Shown here piece after piece: positions 25,901 to 38,480 of a stretch of 64,000 nucleotides of DNA. Under the pieces are notes generated by a model, which saw nothing but the letters and a program-made list of their open reading frames with translations, ran no database searches and was not told the DNA's origin. The position numbers and the translations under genes are program-made. Position 1 is the first letter of the stretch; every line of letters begins with the position of its first letter. Origin of the DNA: Trogon surrucura (Eukaryota > Chordata > Aves > Trogoniformes > Trogonidae); the NCBI GenBank assembly GCA_020746105.1, contig CM036617.1, positions 19,908,037 to 19,972,036 of the forward strand, in the 5' to 3' direction.

Positions 25901-27062
25901 TTTTAAACAAAATATAACCACGCAATATCAACATGGCATGCTCTATATGGACTAAAATCTGCCAAACTGATAAAAGCATAATCTCTCAATTTTCCAAAAA
26001 GGATATTTTAGAGAGATTTGATCATCATTTTTCAATACCTCAGAAAATGTCATAATGGGGTTCTTTGACAGTTCCTTCTACTTTTTTCATTATGCTGAAA
26101 AACCCCACAAGTAATGAGGATCCAATAGGTAGAAGCTGAAGTTAAATGCATGAGCAATTACTCATAGGAATGACTCCCTCGGGGTTATGGTGGAGTCCTA
26201 CTCTATGCATATTCCAAAACGGGGATTGATCGCTTTTCCAAAAATGTTGCTCTAGATCAGACATACATGAAGTCATCAAAATCCTAAGACTTGTGCTATG
26301 AAAAGGTCGGATTAGAGGGTGGCCCCTTCTGGCTTTAATTTACACGTTGTTGATGTTGGAGCATTCGCCTGGGTGAACTTGAAAAGCCTATGTGGGTCCA
26401 AAGGCAGAAACACAGATAAGAAAAAAAATCATTCATATCAAAATTAATTTTCGTTCTGGCTTCAGTGGAGGCAAGATTTGTCGACTGATAATCTGTATAC
26501 CCTGATCACTAGGTTCCCTGCATTGCCATTAGTTCCAGCAAGCCAAGGTGCAGATGCATCAGAGGGCTTCATGTGCCTGCTCAGAGTCCCTGCTGCCCAC
26601 AGAGCTCCTGAGAGGACAGAGACACTTCCACAGAGAAATGGGTTGGGTAAGTCCATAGAAATTATTGGCAGTATTAGTCTTATCTTCCTTTACTTTGCAA
26701 CAGCCTATTTTGCAATTTTGAAGTTAGAAAATATATATGCAGCTACATACATGTATTTTTACACAAATAGAGCATTAAAGGAGTGTGAACAAAGTCAGTG
26801 TCACCTATAAGTCAGTCACCTATAAGCCAGACAATAATATGAACAGGGAGGATTCTCACAAAGCCACTGTGAGAGACTGGCTGCTAACCAAATGTCTCAA
26901 ACACTCTGGACCTTTTCTGAACCTAAACGGGTTGGAGCCGCCTGCCTAGCACCTGCTCATGTGGGTGTGGAGCTGACCCAGCACCTCTCTGAGCCCACTG
27001 CCCCATCCCTGCACTGGTAGAGGTGTGGGGTCAGGCAGGGCTTGGGGCAAGAATGAAGAAGT
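22931..27062. other. Unrecognised non-coding stretch
   Basis: It is AT-rich and has no recognisable gene. A small imperfect duplication (CACCTATAAG(t/c)CAG) lies at 26802-26830. The segment 26900-27060, just outside the next CR1 tail, is GC-richer. Open frames (up to 115 codons at 24976-25323, minus) carry no domain. Confidence 0.45.
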
Positions 27063-27752
27063 CATAGAACCATAGAATTGTCAGGGTTGGAAAGGACCTT
27101 AAAGATCATCTAGTTCCAACCCCCCTGCCATGGGCAGGGACATCAGGCTGCTCAGAGCCCCATTCAACCTGGCCTTAAAAACTTCCAGGGATGGGGCTTC
27201 CACCACCTCTCTGGGCAACCTGTGCCAGTGTCTCACCACCCTCATGGGGAAGAGCTTCTTCCTAACACCCAATCTGAACCGATCCATCTCTAGCTTTAAT
27301 CCATTTCCTCTAGTCCTATCACTGCCCAACATCCTAAAAAGCCCCTCACCAGCTTTCTTATAGCCCCTTTGAGACACTGGAAGGCCACAATAAGGTCTCC
27401 TCGGAGCCTTCTTTTCTGCAGACTGAACAAGCCCAACTCTCTCAGTCTGTCTTCATAGGAGAGGTGCTCCAGCCCTCTGATCATCCTCATGGCCCTTCTC
27501 TGGACATGCTCCAGCATGTCCATATCTTTCTTGTGCTGTGGGTTCCAGAACTGGACGCAGTACTCCAGGTGGGATCTCATGAGAGTGGGGTAGAGGGGAA
27601 GAATCACCTCCCTCAACCTGCTGGCCACGCACCTCTTGATGCAGCCCAGGACATGATTGGTTTTCTGGGCTGCAAGTGCGCACTGATGGCTCACGTTGAG
27701 CTTCTTGTCCACCAGTACCCCCAAGTCCTTTTCTTCAGGGCTGCTCTCAAGT
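27063..27752 (-). mobile_element. CR1 3' part, second subfamily, minus strand
   Basis: The + strand starts CATAGAACCATAGAATTGTC, the reverse of a CR1 tail. The minus strand encodes the ORF2 C-terminal part: [19 protein letters not shown], then [18 protein letters not shown], then LERVQRRA-like, [15 protein letters not shown] and [19 protein letters not shown] one-base deletion near 27362 shifts the frame between CLKGA and YKKAGEG, judged against the relative at 58164-58520, which is in frame there. Apart from that lesion the coding sequence is well preserved, so the copy is of moderate age. Confidence 0.92.
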
Positions 27753-28363
27753 CAAGCCAGGAGAGGGAGGAGTGACCACCTCTCAGGAGCCCTCACCATC
27801 GCCCTGACCCATTTTCAGCAATTTTCCACACGGGGTAAGCAACGTGATGTGGCAGGAACTTGACAGGATAAAAGGCGATCACCACATGCGATCAGGGCGC
27901 TCTTTGCCCACCACAAGAAGATTGCTGCATGTGCCATAGTCATCATGGGATCCAAGGGTGGTAATCTTTTTATTCCTGTCGCTTATCTTTCTTTTTCTTT
28001 GTAGTTCCAACAAAAAGGTTATCTATGGCAAGGCTGGTTCTTTTGGTTCTGCTAATGGCTCTTAATTGTGAGGCACATTAATAGCGTTAAGTGGGAAATA
28101 GAAGCACATCGATAGTAGTTCTTCATTCATTGGTAAATATGTTCTTGGTGCCGATTCACCTTATTCCTGGCCTGGAAATCAGTGAACCTGAGTCATCGTC
28201 CTGAAAGCTTGGGACGTGACAGGCATGAAGGGAAATGGTTTATCCTTGTGTGCAGGAATGATCCAAGGGACAAAGCTGAGTTGGAGGCCAGTCAAGATGG
28301 CATGAAATTTGCCCTTGTGCCCAAAGCTATGCAAAACCTACTCGTTCTTTATTTGAGAGCCTA
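27753..28363. promoter_or_regulatory. Unclassified stretch with LTR-like promoter features
   Basis: GATAAAAG at 27867-27874 is a TATA-like box. It is followed by CpG-containing sequence (27875-27905) and then by a strong pyrimidine tract with an acceptor-like TTTTCTTTGTAG ending about 28005. This order (TATA, GC-rich start region, T-rich tract) is what an old retroviral LTR or a gene promoter would show. I cannot match it to a family and no TG...CA ends are clear. Confidence 0.2.
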
Positions 28364-28503
28364 AATCACAGAATCATATAATTGTTCATGTTGGAAAAGA
28401 CCTTTAAGATTAGCCTAGCAATGCCAGGTCCACCACCAAAGCATGTCACTAAGCACCACATCTATATATGTTTTATAGACTTCCAGGGCCACCTTCCTGG
28501 GCA
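28364..28503 (-). mobile_element. CR1 3' end, short, minus strand
   Basis: AATCACAGAATCATATAATTG and then GTTGGAAAAGACCTTTAAG match the reversed CR1 tail and 3' UTR. A gap removes bases after TTTAAGAT. The element continues through AGCACCACATCTATATATG and CTTCCAGGGCCACC before similarity ends. It resembles the fragment at 13067-13257. Confidence 0.8.
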
Positions 28504-29390
28504 ATAAGAAATGCTAAGTCCACTGCTGAACACAATTCAAAATATATACTTGCTTCATTCAAAAAAAGTCTCAGAAGTATTTCATCTTTCACATGTTACT
28601 GTGAAAATAAAAAGACATGTAATTTCCTGGTGGCATATTATGTCCTGGGCTAAATTGTATGTGACTGAAAGCTCCATCGTTGCAACAGGAGCTGCATATA
28701 TGGAACAAAGCCCAGGGTTTTGACTCCTGAAGAGAAATTAAATGTATCTCTTGCAGCTGAAGAGGATGACAGTTCCCTGAGTATTGCTTGATGTTCTGAA
28801 AGGGGGTCTATCTTTCCTTTTGTGTATGTAGCGCAAAAAGTGAATCCGTATTAGAAGTGGAACTATTCCAGTGTGAAGTGGTGGGAGAAGACAGTGAGGC
28901 CCACATGTGAGACGTCAGAATTCACCTATTTTAATGAAATAATCATGTACAAGGCAAGTGAAATATAAGAAGAATTCATAATAATTATTATCTCCAAGTC
29001 ACTGTGCTAACACTGACGTCAGTTCTTATAGTTAGAGGTTATGTTTAATGGCTTCTCCATTAGGGGAAATCCATCTGTAATGGGGCTTTTATTTGCTTCA
29101 CAGACTTAAGGGGAGAAGACAGTATTAACTACAAATAAATAATTAGGCTTCATTTCTCCTTCCTGACATATTTTACGCTGTTATTGAGCCTTAGCCTAGA
29201 GGGAAACTTCCAAATAAAATCCTCTTCTGAAAAGTATTCTGTTATGGCTGTTACTGAACTAAAGCCAAGGTAAGCAAACACTTTAGGATTCTCATGCCTA
29301 GGTTTAGGTAGAACATCCAGAGGTAAACAAAATAACCATATAATAATGCTCGTATATCAGTTTTCTACCGCAGTGGATAAGATCCTGACA
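28504..29390. other. Unrecognised non-coding stretch
   Basis: It is AT-rich with no gene or repeat recognised. Confidence 0.4.
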
Positions 29391-29515
29391 ATCACAGAAT
29401 GACAGAACAGCTGACGTTGGACAGGACATCTGTAGATCACCTAGTCCAAGCCCCTGCTCAAAGCAGGGTCACCTACAGCAGGTTGCTCAGGTCCATGTCC
29501 ACTCAGGTTCTGTGC
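29391..29515 (-). mobile_element. CR1 3' end, diverged, minus strand
   Basis: ATCACAGAATGACAGAACAGC, then GACGTTGGACAGGACATC, then GATCACCTAGTCCAAGCCCC and GCTCAAAGCAGGGTCACC match the reversed 3' UTR of an older CR1 subfamily. Only about 125 bp remain. Confidence 0.75.
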
Positions 29516-31123
29516 CAGGCTGCTTTCCAGACAGCTGCCCATCCACTAAATTCTTTGTCTGCTGTTAACAGACAGATACAATTCCACTCATCTCACGTTT
29601 GGCTGTATTTTCAATTTATAGAGGATGCATTATGAGCACTAGGTATTGTAATGTTGCTCATGCAAATGCACATGTTACTGTAGGAAAGCAACTTCAGGCT
29701 AAGTATTCAGACAACATTAATGCTGATGGAATAAAAAGGATAGCTTTTCTTTAATGAACAAATGACATATTGAATTAGATTGGAGTTTATTTTAAATGAA
29801 TACTTAATGAAATGTGAAATTAAAAAGTATTTCCCATCCTGCATAACAAATGATAAAAGGTAGCTGCAAACTGGCTTAATAAATATGTATTACTACTGGT
29901 TTTCTGTGATGGTACCTCATGCAAGAACAGTAGAGATCACCAAAGAAAGGACAACACAGATAAAGAACAGAATGATACACAAAACACAGAGGTGGTGTTC
30001 CTATGTCTCATTACTTTGTCTCACAGTCACAAAACTGAAACTGAATACAGTCTCCCCAATTCTAATCCAATTCCAAGTTCCACATTAAAAATGTCCTGGT
30101 GGAACAATTTACTTTGGATTTTGTCAAGTCTGTTGAAATGAAAGCATCCCCCAAAGACGGATGTTCAGTTCCAGTGAAAAACAGATGGAAATCTGTTTAT
30201 ATTCCCAACAGTTCATCAGTCTTGCTCCAAAGACAGACTCTGACTGACTTAGGATCCCCTTTTCCTGGGATTCATGTTCCTACCGCACCCTCCTGCATTT
30301 TGAAGTAGGAGCTCTCCTGACCCAACTGGCCTGATACATCTGCTGAAGTGCCATTACCTCTTGTGGAAAACGAAAAAGAAACTGAGACCAGGTAAAATCA
30401 AAGACCTGTCTTACAATGGGATGATTCACTCCTTGGAGGTACCCAGAAACAGAACAGAAAGTGAGAAAGCCTTGATGATTAGCTTAATCCATACCAGACG
30501 TTTCAGATGGCTAGATGGTAGTGGAGATGAACCCAACAGCATGTGTGCAGTACAGAGGTGTATTCTCCTCATAATGATTGCCAGCAATGAATATAATTAT
30601 GAACTGGATTTGCAGGCTTATATCAGCTGGAAAACAGTGTAAAAAAATCTTTACAATGTCGGATTAAAATAATAAGGAAAAGGAGGAACAGACTTCATTG
30701 CTTTCTCATTTAAAGCAATTAAAAGGAATGCTTTGATCACTTCTCTTTCAGATTAACTATCCTGCTATTTTGGAGAGATTTTTTTTCCGAGATCAAGGAG
30801 ACAATTGGAAAATTACCTTGAATGAATGCAGTATAAACTTCATAGGAGCAGTTAAATAAAGCATAATTTTTCATTAAAGTTTAATAAGTTACTGTAATTA
30901 TGGATTACCTTTTCTTAATAGCACTTTGCTCATATATGGCATGGAAGTCTGATCTTGAAGAAACAAATTAGATACCAGTTCCCAGAAGCTCCACGTCACT
31001 CTGCTGCTCTTCATCTCTTCTGAAAGGCCTGTCTTGTCATAGTCTCTGGATATCATCACAAGAACCCAAACAGGTCACCACAACTTCACGATAAATTCCT
31101 GTCTGTCATATTATGGCCTTGGG
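29516..31123. other. Unrecognised AT-rich non-coding stretch
   Basis: No gene or repeat is recognised. Open frames here (for example 30361-30642, plus, 93 codons) show no domain. Confidence 0.4.
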
Positions 31124-31270
31124 AATTATTGCTAAATTTAGCAGATTTTAATATGCATGCTTTAAACAACACTCTACTGGTGTTAAGTTTGCAACACCTA
31201 CCAATTAAAAACCCTTACACACCTTATTTAACTCACCAATATTTAAAATCTGCTAAATTTAGCAATAATT
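31124..31270. repeat. 28-bp perfect inverted repeat with palindromic core
   Basis: The arm at 31124-31151 is the exact reverse complement of the arm at 31243-31270. Each arm contains the perfect palindrome GCTAAATTTAGC. The 91-base interior holds a smaller inverted repeat, GGTGTT (31179-31184) with AACACC (31193-31198). The size (147 bp) and perfect ends are compatible with a miniature inverted-repeat element or a local inverted duplication. No coding sequence is inside and no clear target-site duplication flanks the arms. Confidence 0.85.
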
Positions 31271-34200
31271 ATTGTTTTCCATGATTATTTGACTGTGAGA
31301 CTTCGGTGATTTTCTTCATGTTTGTTCAGAGGATTTGTTCTTTCTCACACACTTCCATCTACCAGTTCTTAAAACAAAAATACAGCTAACTGCAAAGCAA
31401 ACGATATTGCTGGTAGCAAAAGACCTGTCCAGTCGTGTTGCCTTATAGTCATGATGCGCAGTTTTCAAAAGTATCAGCCAAATGTCAAAGTCCTTGACCT
31501 TTAGAGGTCCTAGATCTTTATAGACTTTTCAGGAAGACTTACATTACATGTTTGTAAATCACCTTTGAACTCCTGAGCTCTTGATGGCTTGTGATTGTTT
31601 TTTTTACTCCTCTGTATTTCTCTTTTTCATGGAAAAAGCATCTATATGGTCCCATCGATATGGATTGCACATGGTGAGGTTTTGACAACAGAATCATAGA
31701 ACCATAGAAGAAGCTGTCAGTTTGCAGTACCATGTTGTGACCAGTCAGAACTTACAGCATTTACAAAATAAATGGTTTGTCAGACCGGGAAGAATGTTGG
31801 TCCTCTAAAACTGCACGAATATGATCAGACAACTAAACTGAAGTCAGGTCTCTGGGAGAAGGTGCATTAGCAGTTGCAATACTTCCTCTGGTGGAAGAGG
31901 AGACAAAGGCTTGGATCTGCACCTTCTCCCTGAACTAATGACTTAATTTTGCTCTCAGCTGAAGGAACACTTAAAGTGAAGAGAGAAATTAATTATGAAT
32001 ATCCTCAAAAAGCAACATAATCAAAGGCAGAATTGCTCACTATAGTAAACAGAATAAAAATAACCATGTCCCTGTCAGGAAAACCATGTCAGCCGGGATC
32101 TGGTAGGGTAAGAGCCAGGACATGTAAGAGTACAGCTGGTAGATGGGAAAAACATACTGAGAAATTGTACATGGTCAGACAGCACAGTCTAAGCTCTGTT
32201 GCTGCCTACCCTTCCCACAGTCCTCTGGATGACAAAAGGCACTACCAGGAATCCGGAAGAAGCTTGCATTCTGCCTTGTGAAAATACAGCATAAAGAAAG
32301 GTCAGGATGAGCAGAGACGAAGACAGACTCACTGGTGCTGCCTGATCTCTGGTCGCGCTCCTGAGACACGGCACATCCCGCGCCTGACCTTAGCTGAGAC
32401 ACCGAAAGGCATCCTGGAAGGATCAGGTCATGGAGGAAATCCTGGGAAGTGCTTGACATTGTTTAGGATGGTATTCAGAGAGTCACAAGGGGGTAAAACA
32501 GACTAAAAGGTGAAAATAACTTAAATAGTCAAGTTGATTTTCAAATGCGTGATTTGCTGTGCGCAGTCTCTATCTGCCACATGAACATAGAGATTGACAC
32601 AGTGGAACAAATCAGTCCAATTTAATTAATTACCAGATGCTTAAGAGAAAACAGAATGATGAAATACTCAACCTACGCCCTGTCACTGGCCTATGCATCG
32701 AAGCATGAAGATTACTAACTTTTTTCTTTTTTTTAAATCATCCAATTCGCTTGCGGATGGTCTCATTTTCCATATTATTCTTGCTCTTTTGTACTGTCTT
32801 GGCTCTAAAAAAAATAACAGAAATAAACAGAATTTACTATATTTCAGAATGTAATCTATGTTTCGCGTTTAATTTCAGTTGAAAACCATTGCTGTCCTCA
32901 GCAAAGGGATGTTAAAATATCAATGAGAGCTACTCAGGTCTTCATCTGCAAATTACAGATAACTACTTTATTCTTCTGATTATTGCAATTCAGCCTCAGG
33001 AAAAATCCCCTGTTAATCTTCAATTGATATATAAAATGTCTTAAAATTGTGTGGCATCTCATAAGCATGCTTTCTGAGATATTTTAAGTGACTAGTGGAT
33101 TCAGATGTCTCATTTTGGAAATACTTAAAGATGTCTCCCTTTCAGAACACTCTCCCGTCTGTAAACTAGGTGCTGCATGTGTTTGCTGAATAAAGGAGTT
33201 TTAAAATGACTAACGTTTTTTAAAAAGAAATGTACAGCTACAATTCTAGTGTACTGAAATAAAATAATTATCTCCAGTGAGCTGCTTCCTGGGGATTGCT
33301 TACTAACAGATGTGCTTGCAGCAGATCTGAAAAATATTCCTTAAAACAAGCAGTGGTTCATGCTTCAGCACAAAGTGCCACCCAGCATCCTCTGGAAATG
33401 AGTCTTCCCAGGAAAGCTTGCTGCTGAGCCGGGCTCTTCTGAAACAGCTTATCTATTTGCTGAGACCACCTAGGAACATGGATTGGGAATTAAAAATGTG
33501 ATCCATAGCCTATTCAAATAAATAGTAATTCCAACTTATTCCTACAGGCTCTGCCTCAAGATATTTAGCAAACAGCTTTTAGCTATTATCTTAGCTTGTA
33601 GCTAAATCATTTACTGAGCACAATTCTTGCACACTGAATGCTTCTGCAGCCTGCATCCCACCTTGCAGGCACTGGCCTTGCTAAGCATCATCTGCGTACA
33701 ACAGGAACAGAAGTAATTTTCCAAGTCCTTCGAATAAATTAATCTGCCATTTGAAACCTGGCATCCCCTTTGCTCTTGTCAGACTTCTTGATCCCATATT
33801 AAAAGATCAGCTGTTGATACCATTGACAGCTTCATTATGACCAAGTGACAGCACGTGTCAGAAAACCAAAAGAAAGCACAGGAAGAATATGAAAAGGTTG
33901 AAAGCAATAGAGACAACATTACAGTGGCCGTGGTGAGTGCGGATCAGCATCTAGGGAGGCCGGCAGGAGAGCAGCAGTCAGAGTCAGTGTTCAGGCGGTC
34001 TCCTTATCCTAGATCATTTAATAAAGTGTCTGGAAAGAAACAGAAATCGTTCTGCAGAGTGCTGCCCCCAGAGCTCAAGCCAGGCCTCAGCAAAGACCAT
34101 AGCAGCAGCTTATACTGAACAGTCAAAGATAATGAGGAAGAGATGCACGAATCCTCTCCAAAGAGCATGAACAGCCACTTACTTATTTATATCAAGGGTT

Positions 34201-36012
34201 GCCTTGCATTAACAGTCACCTGTTTTGGCAGCCACCAAACAACATTTAATCACCTGCCAATTCTTGACCAGTTCACGGAGCAGATTGAAAGAATGTGCCA
34301 TTAATCACATCGAAAAGAAACACACTTGGTGTTTGCAAATCTGAAGACCATCGGGGTAGCTGTTTGCACTCCTCCAAAGGCAGGTTTTTCTGTTTCTGTG
34401 TTCCACAACCTGTCTCTTTGTCTGTCCAGCTGCTGCTGCTTTCTTGGCAGCCACGTGGACACAGGAAAGCAAGTCAAAAGCAGTTTGTTTTCCAGGTTTC
34501 CAGCTTTCTAAATTTCTTAATCTCAATTACTTCTCAAAGTTTTGCCTGCTTCAGAAAACGGATATGGCAGAAAGCAAAAGAAAGAGTTCTTTTAATGCCA
34601 GTAGGAAATTAAACCTGCATTAAAAAGTTGTATCATATGTTACTCCCTATAATTACTTGTATTTTCTATTGCTCTCGCCTTTTGTCTACTTTTGGTTACC
34701 CTTTCTCAGAATTATTTCTATTTGTTGAGAACCATAGCACAGTGAACCATCTGTAACGATCTCAATAGCTACACAAGGAAGAAGGACTATAGGAACAGAT
34801 AAATCTTATTGTGCTTGTGACTGACCCTGCTTGTACCCAAGACTATGGCAGAACACCAACCTTCCTGCAAACAAAGCCATACTCAGAGCCACTTGCTTTG
34901 AAGAACTGAGTACACTAGTTCAATCAAACTACTTGGCTCTGACACAATAATATTGTCTTTAAATTCATTCCCTTGGGATGAATATGTACCAGTGTTGTAT
35001 GTACTATCATTTTTAAAAACAAAACAAAAAAAACCCAAACCAAAACAAAACAAACCTTTTACCAGAACAAATATATCAGCTCACTGACAGAAACAGCATA
35101 AGCGACTTCCCAATATCTTATGAGGGCACAGAGGGCAAACCCAGCTGATTGAACAGTGAGTTCACAGAGATGTATTAGTTTATACCCATTACAAAAAAAA
35201 ACCCAGACTGGTACAGAAGAGGATGATTGTATTTCTTCCTCCTCATATTTTGACCTCACCTATCTTTTCCTGCTATTAATATCACATGTCATGACACTGC
35301 CCTTTTCCACCAGCAACTCCACATTGCACAGATTCATCCTATGCCAGACCTGGGGAGGCAGGCAGAGGCACAGAAAGTGCTGGTCTTACCTGTTTCTGTA
35401 AGGATATCCAACTCGTCTCCTTGCCTTAGTCCTCCATTTGCTGATGCTGACTCTCAACCATGGTGTGGGCTTTAGCACTTGGTTTCACCTAACAGTGAGA
35501 TCACTTCATAATACAAAAAAGTAGTCAGGTAAATTGATCCAACTATACAGAGTCAATATTCTGTATTACTCCAGCAGCCAAGATAGTTGTGATAACAAAA
35601 AACTTACTTCATCCATTTTAGGCCCAGCTGCGTATTCATTTACCCAAAGCATACCCATCTGCCATTTTCCCTTACGCTGGGATTTCTGTTTCCATAAATT
35701 GGGCCCCATTACACAGCATGACGGGCATTTTGCAGAGAGTTTCACTTAATGCTACATAGGTGAAAAGCAGATAAGCCTGAGAAAACCCACAAGATGTGGT
35801 CTTTGGTTTTAGAAGTGCAGGAACTAGAATAGCCCAGCCCACATAAAGATCATCTCCAGCCCCTGCCTGCCAGGGTGCAATAAGGTAAGCATGGACTTTT
35901 TATCCTTCCACCCCAGCAGTCGGGGAAGCGGTAGGACAGCCTCATACATCTGTACACCACATGGCAGGGTGGACCACAGCTCTCTCTTCCACCAGCCAGC
36001 AGTTTTGTAGTT
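31271..36012. other. Unrecognised non-coding stretch
   Basis: The largest recognisable feature is an A/C-rich simple repeat at 35014-35056. A tail-like GAATCATAGAACCATAGAA at 31691-31709 has no CR1 body next to it. The frame at 33855-34118 (plus, 87 codons) has a charged N-terminus but no family resemblance. Confidence 0.45.
35014..35056. repeat. A/C-rich simple repeat
   Basis: An irregular (AAAAC)n tract with AAAACAAAAC-type units is interrupted by AAACCCAAACC. It is ordinary low-complexity DNA. Confidence 0.8.
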
Positions 36013-36202
36013 TTGAGGGTGACAGAGCACTGGAACAGGCTGCCCCAGGAGATCATGGAGTCCCTGTCTTTGGAGACTTTCAGAACCCACCTGGATGCAA
36101 TCCTGTGTGATGTGCTCTAGGCAATCCTGCTTTAGCAGTGGGGTTGGATTAGATAATGTCCAGCAGTCCCTTCCAACTCCAACAATTCTGTGATTCTCTG
36201 AT
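36013..36202 (+). mobile_element. CR1 3' end, older subfamily
   Basis: TTGAGGGTGACAGAGCACTG, then AACAGGCTGCCCCAGGAGAT, then the TTTCAGAACCCACCTGGATG region, then GGGGTTGGATTAGATAATGT and CCCTTCCAACTCCAACAATT match the terminal ORF2/3' UTR of an older avian CR1 group. It ends in CTGTGATTCTCTGAT. No frame is kept. Confidence 0.85.
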
Positions 36203-37739
36203 ATGCATCCAACCATTGCTGCCCTTTAGTTTACAGCTTTGTCATTCTTATGTCTCATCTTAATATTTTCCTAACACTACAAATATGGGGCCAAAATGCA
36301 TTCCATCTTGCAGATAATTCCTTTTCTTAGATGCTAAATGAAATTATGCATAAAAAATGATGAAGAAACTAGTCATCTGTAAAATCTGTCCCTATATGGA
36401 AGTTTCTCCCCATCCACAACAGTTTTTGAAGAATGCAGTACATTTCCCCTAAAGACCCATGAAACCTGTATCTATAACTCAGAAAAAGTCCTACAGCACA
36501 CATCCTTCACGTTCTTTTTTTCAAAATCCTATTCCAGCTCCCAGTGCTCTGCAAGACTATCAGGAACTTAAATGAGGCTCTTGCTATACACGCTATTGCA
36601 AAGTCGTTAATCTGCTCAGGGACCAGATGAGTTCTGATTCTCACAGAGAAGGAACGAAACTTCTCTAGAAGTTGAGGATCATCACTTACACTGACATCTA
36701 CAGAAGCATTGCATAAAAACACACACAGAGAAGTTTGGACAGGCAGCTTGGTGTGTTTTCTCCATATTCTCTTCAGTATTTTTCATAGGCTTTGCGATCA
36801 AATGAATGGGGATTTTATTTCTGTTACATTCTCAAATTGTTTCCACAGAGGAAGAGATGGGTTTTAGATCCCAGGCTGAAATTCAAGAGTTATTCGGATT
36901 CAAATCCTTCCCCTCACTAGGATTTCTTAATCTTCAACTACAGAAAACATTTTCAACCTGCCTGCCACAATGCCACTATCAGGACTTTCCAGGCTTGAAA
37001 AGATCCCTTGGGGTTAGTCAGTTGGAGACATCATGGGCTGAACACTTCACAGAATCAGCTAAATATAACTCCAATATTTGACTGAGTAGTAGTAAATCAC
37101 TAACCCGCAGAGGGGTGAAATGTTTTTTTCAACATGAAATGCAAAGAAAGCATATAAATGTGTAGCTTTTTCAAACACTGGACATTATATTCCAAACAAA
37201 CATCAAACATAACTATATTCTATGGAAATCTGGAAATATGATGAATATATGGGATCATACCAAGTCTGGACTAAGACTAGACAAAATAGAAACAAAATAC
37301 ATTATGTTGCCACAGGTTTAGGTTGTTCAATCATAAATTTTGATTTAAAGGCTTCTGTAAAAACAAAAGGTGCTCTTAATCCCATGTAAGACCTCATAAA
37401 CAACATTTAAAAATTCAACATCCTGTTTATCATGAAATACAAATTCATTTCCAAGAAAGTGAGACACAGAAGCCCAAATAGTTTGAGCAACTTCTGGCAT
37501 TTTCAAATGGTTCAAAAAAAACCACCATGACATACATAATTCCATTTTGTCAAATAAATTCTTTCACAGAAGGGACTGTCACCTGCATTGTCTAAGTATG
37601 GCAGTCTTTTCCAAGAGAAAGTCAGCTGAGTTCCACAGGCAGAGAGCAATTCTGCACCACGAAGGATGCCTGGCTTCCTTCTCCTCCAGCAAGTCCATCA
37701 GAATCACTGTGGTACCAGCCTAGATGCCTTTTTTGCCAG
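36203..37739. other. Unrecognised non-coding stretch
   Basis: No gene or known repeat is seen before the LTR. Confidence 0.4.
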
Positions 37740-38480
37740 TGTCCTGGTTTGAGCTAAACAGAACCAATTCTGTTGAGTGATTTTTATTTCACAGCTCAAT
37801 CTCTTCTAAGAGGCTGCACGTTCTGAAGTCAGCAGCATGTTTTTGCAGACAGTGCCTGCTACTAGCAGTAATAACACCTGATGTTGACAGTTACTGCCAG
37901 GGATCAGTATGATCGGCAGAAAGGCTCTTGCTTACGCTTATTCCTATAGTGACCAAGGCCACTGCTGGCTGACACAGAGGGTGTCGTGTAGTGAGAGGGA
38001 TCACAAGGAAGTAAAAGGTTGCACCTCTGGTGAGCAACAGACAGGACAGGTGACCAACAAGAGTATTCCATTCCATATACGTCATATTCAGTATAAAGCT
38101 GAGGGATCATGAGGGCTTAGGCCTCTTCTTCTTCAATGGTCAGCATCCAAGGAGGACTCCACCCAACCTTCTGCCTTTGATCCTGATCTTAAGTTCCTGA
38201 ATCCAGCTCCTGTATCCAGCTCCCTGCCATGCTAAGCCTGGGGTTCCCCTGGTGCCACCTGCTCTGCAGCATCAGTGGGGATTGCTAATGGGTGGGGAGG
38301 AATCAGGCTCAATAATGATTTGTATATATTTGTATATAGTTCACTATTTTTATTATTTCTATCACTGTCTCATTAAAGCTGTTTTCTTTTTCTAATCCGT
38401 AAATCTCTGCCTTATTCTGTTTCCCTTCCCACTGTCTGGGAACATGGCTGTGGGCAAGTTCATGCTGGTGGCTTTGCCAT
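37740..38480 (+). mobile_element. Solo LTR of a second avian endogenous retrovirus family (family B)
   Basis: It begins TGTCCTGGTTTGAGCTAAAC, the opening of a widespread avian LTR group. The expected internal order follows: ATTCCATTCCATATACGTCA and CAGTATAAAGC (TATA-like box about 38092-38098, preceded by a CRE-like ACGTCA), then far downstream CTGTCTCATTAAAGCTG with an ATTAAA polyadenylation signal at 38372-38377. No viral coding sequence adjoins. The 3' edge is blurred. TTTGCCA occurs on both sides (37732-37738 and 38473-38479) and may be the target duplication, but the usual CA terminus is not clear. This copy is more decayed than family A. Confidence 0.6.
38372..38377 (+). terminator. ATTAAA polyadenylation signal inside the family B LTR
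   Basis: ATTAAA sits about 280 bp after the TATA-like box within an R/U5-like T-rich context, where the LTR polyadenylation signal is expected. Confidence 0.45.

Noticed and set aside
31690..31709. CR1 tail-like GAATCATAGAACCATAGAA
   Set aside because: No CR1 3' UTR follows it, so it is too short to call an element.
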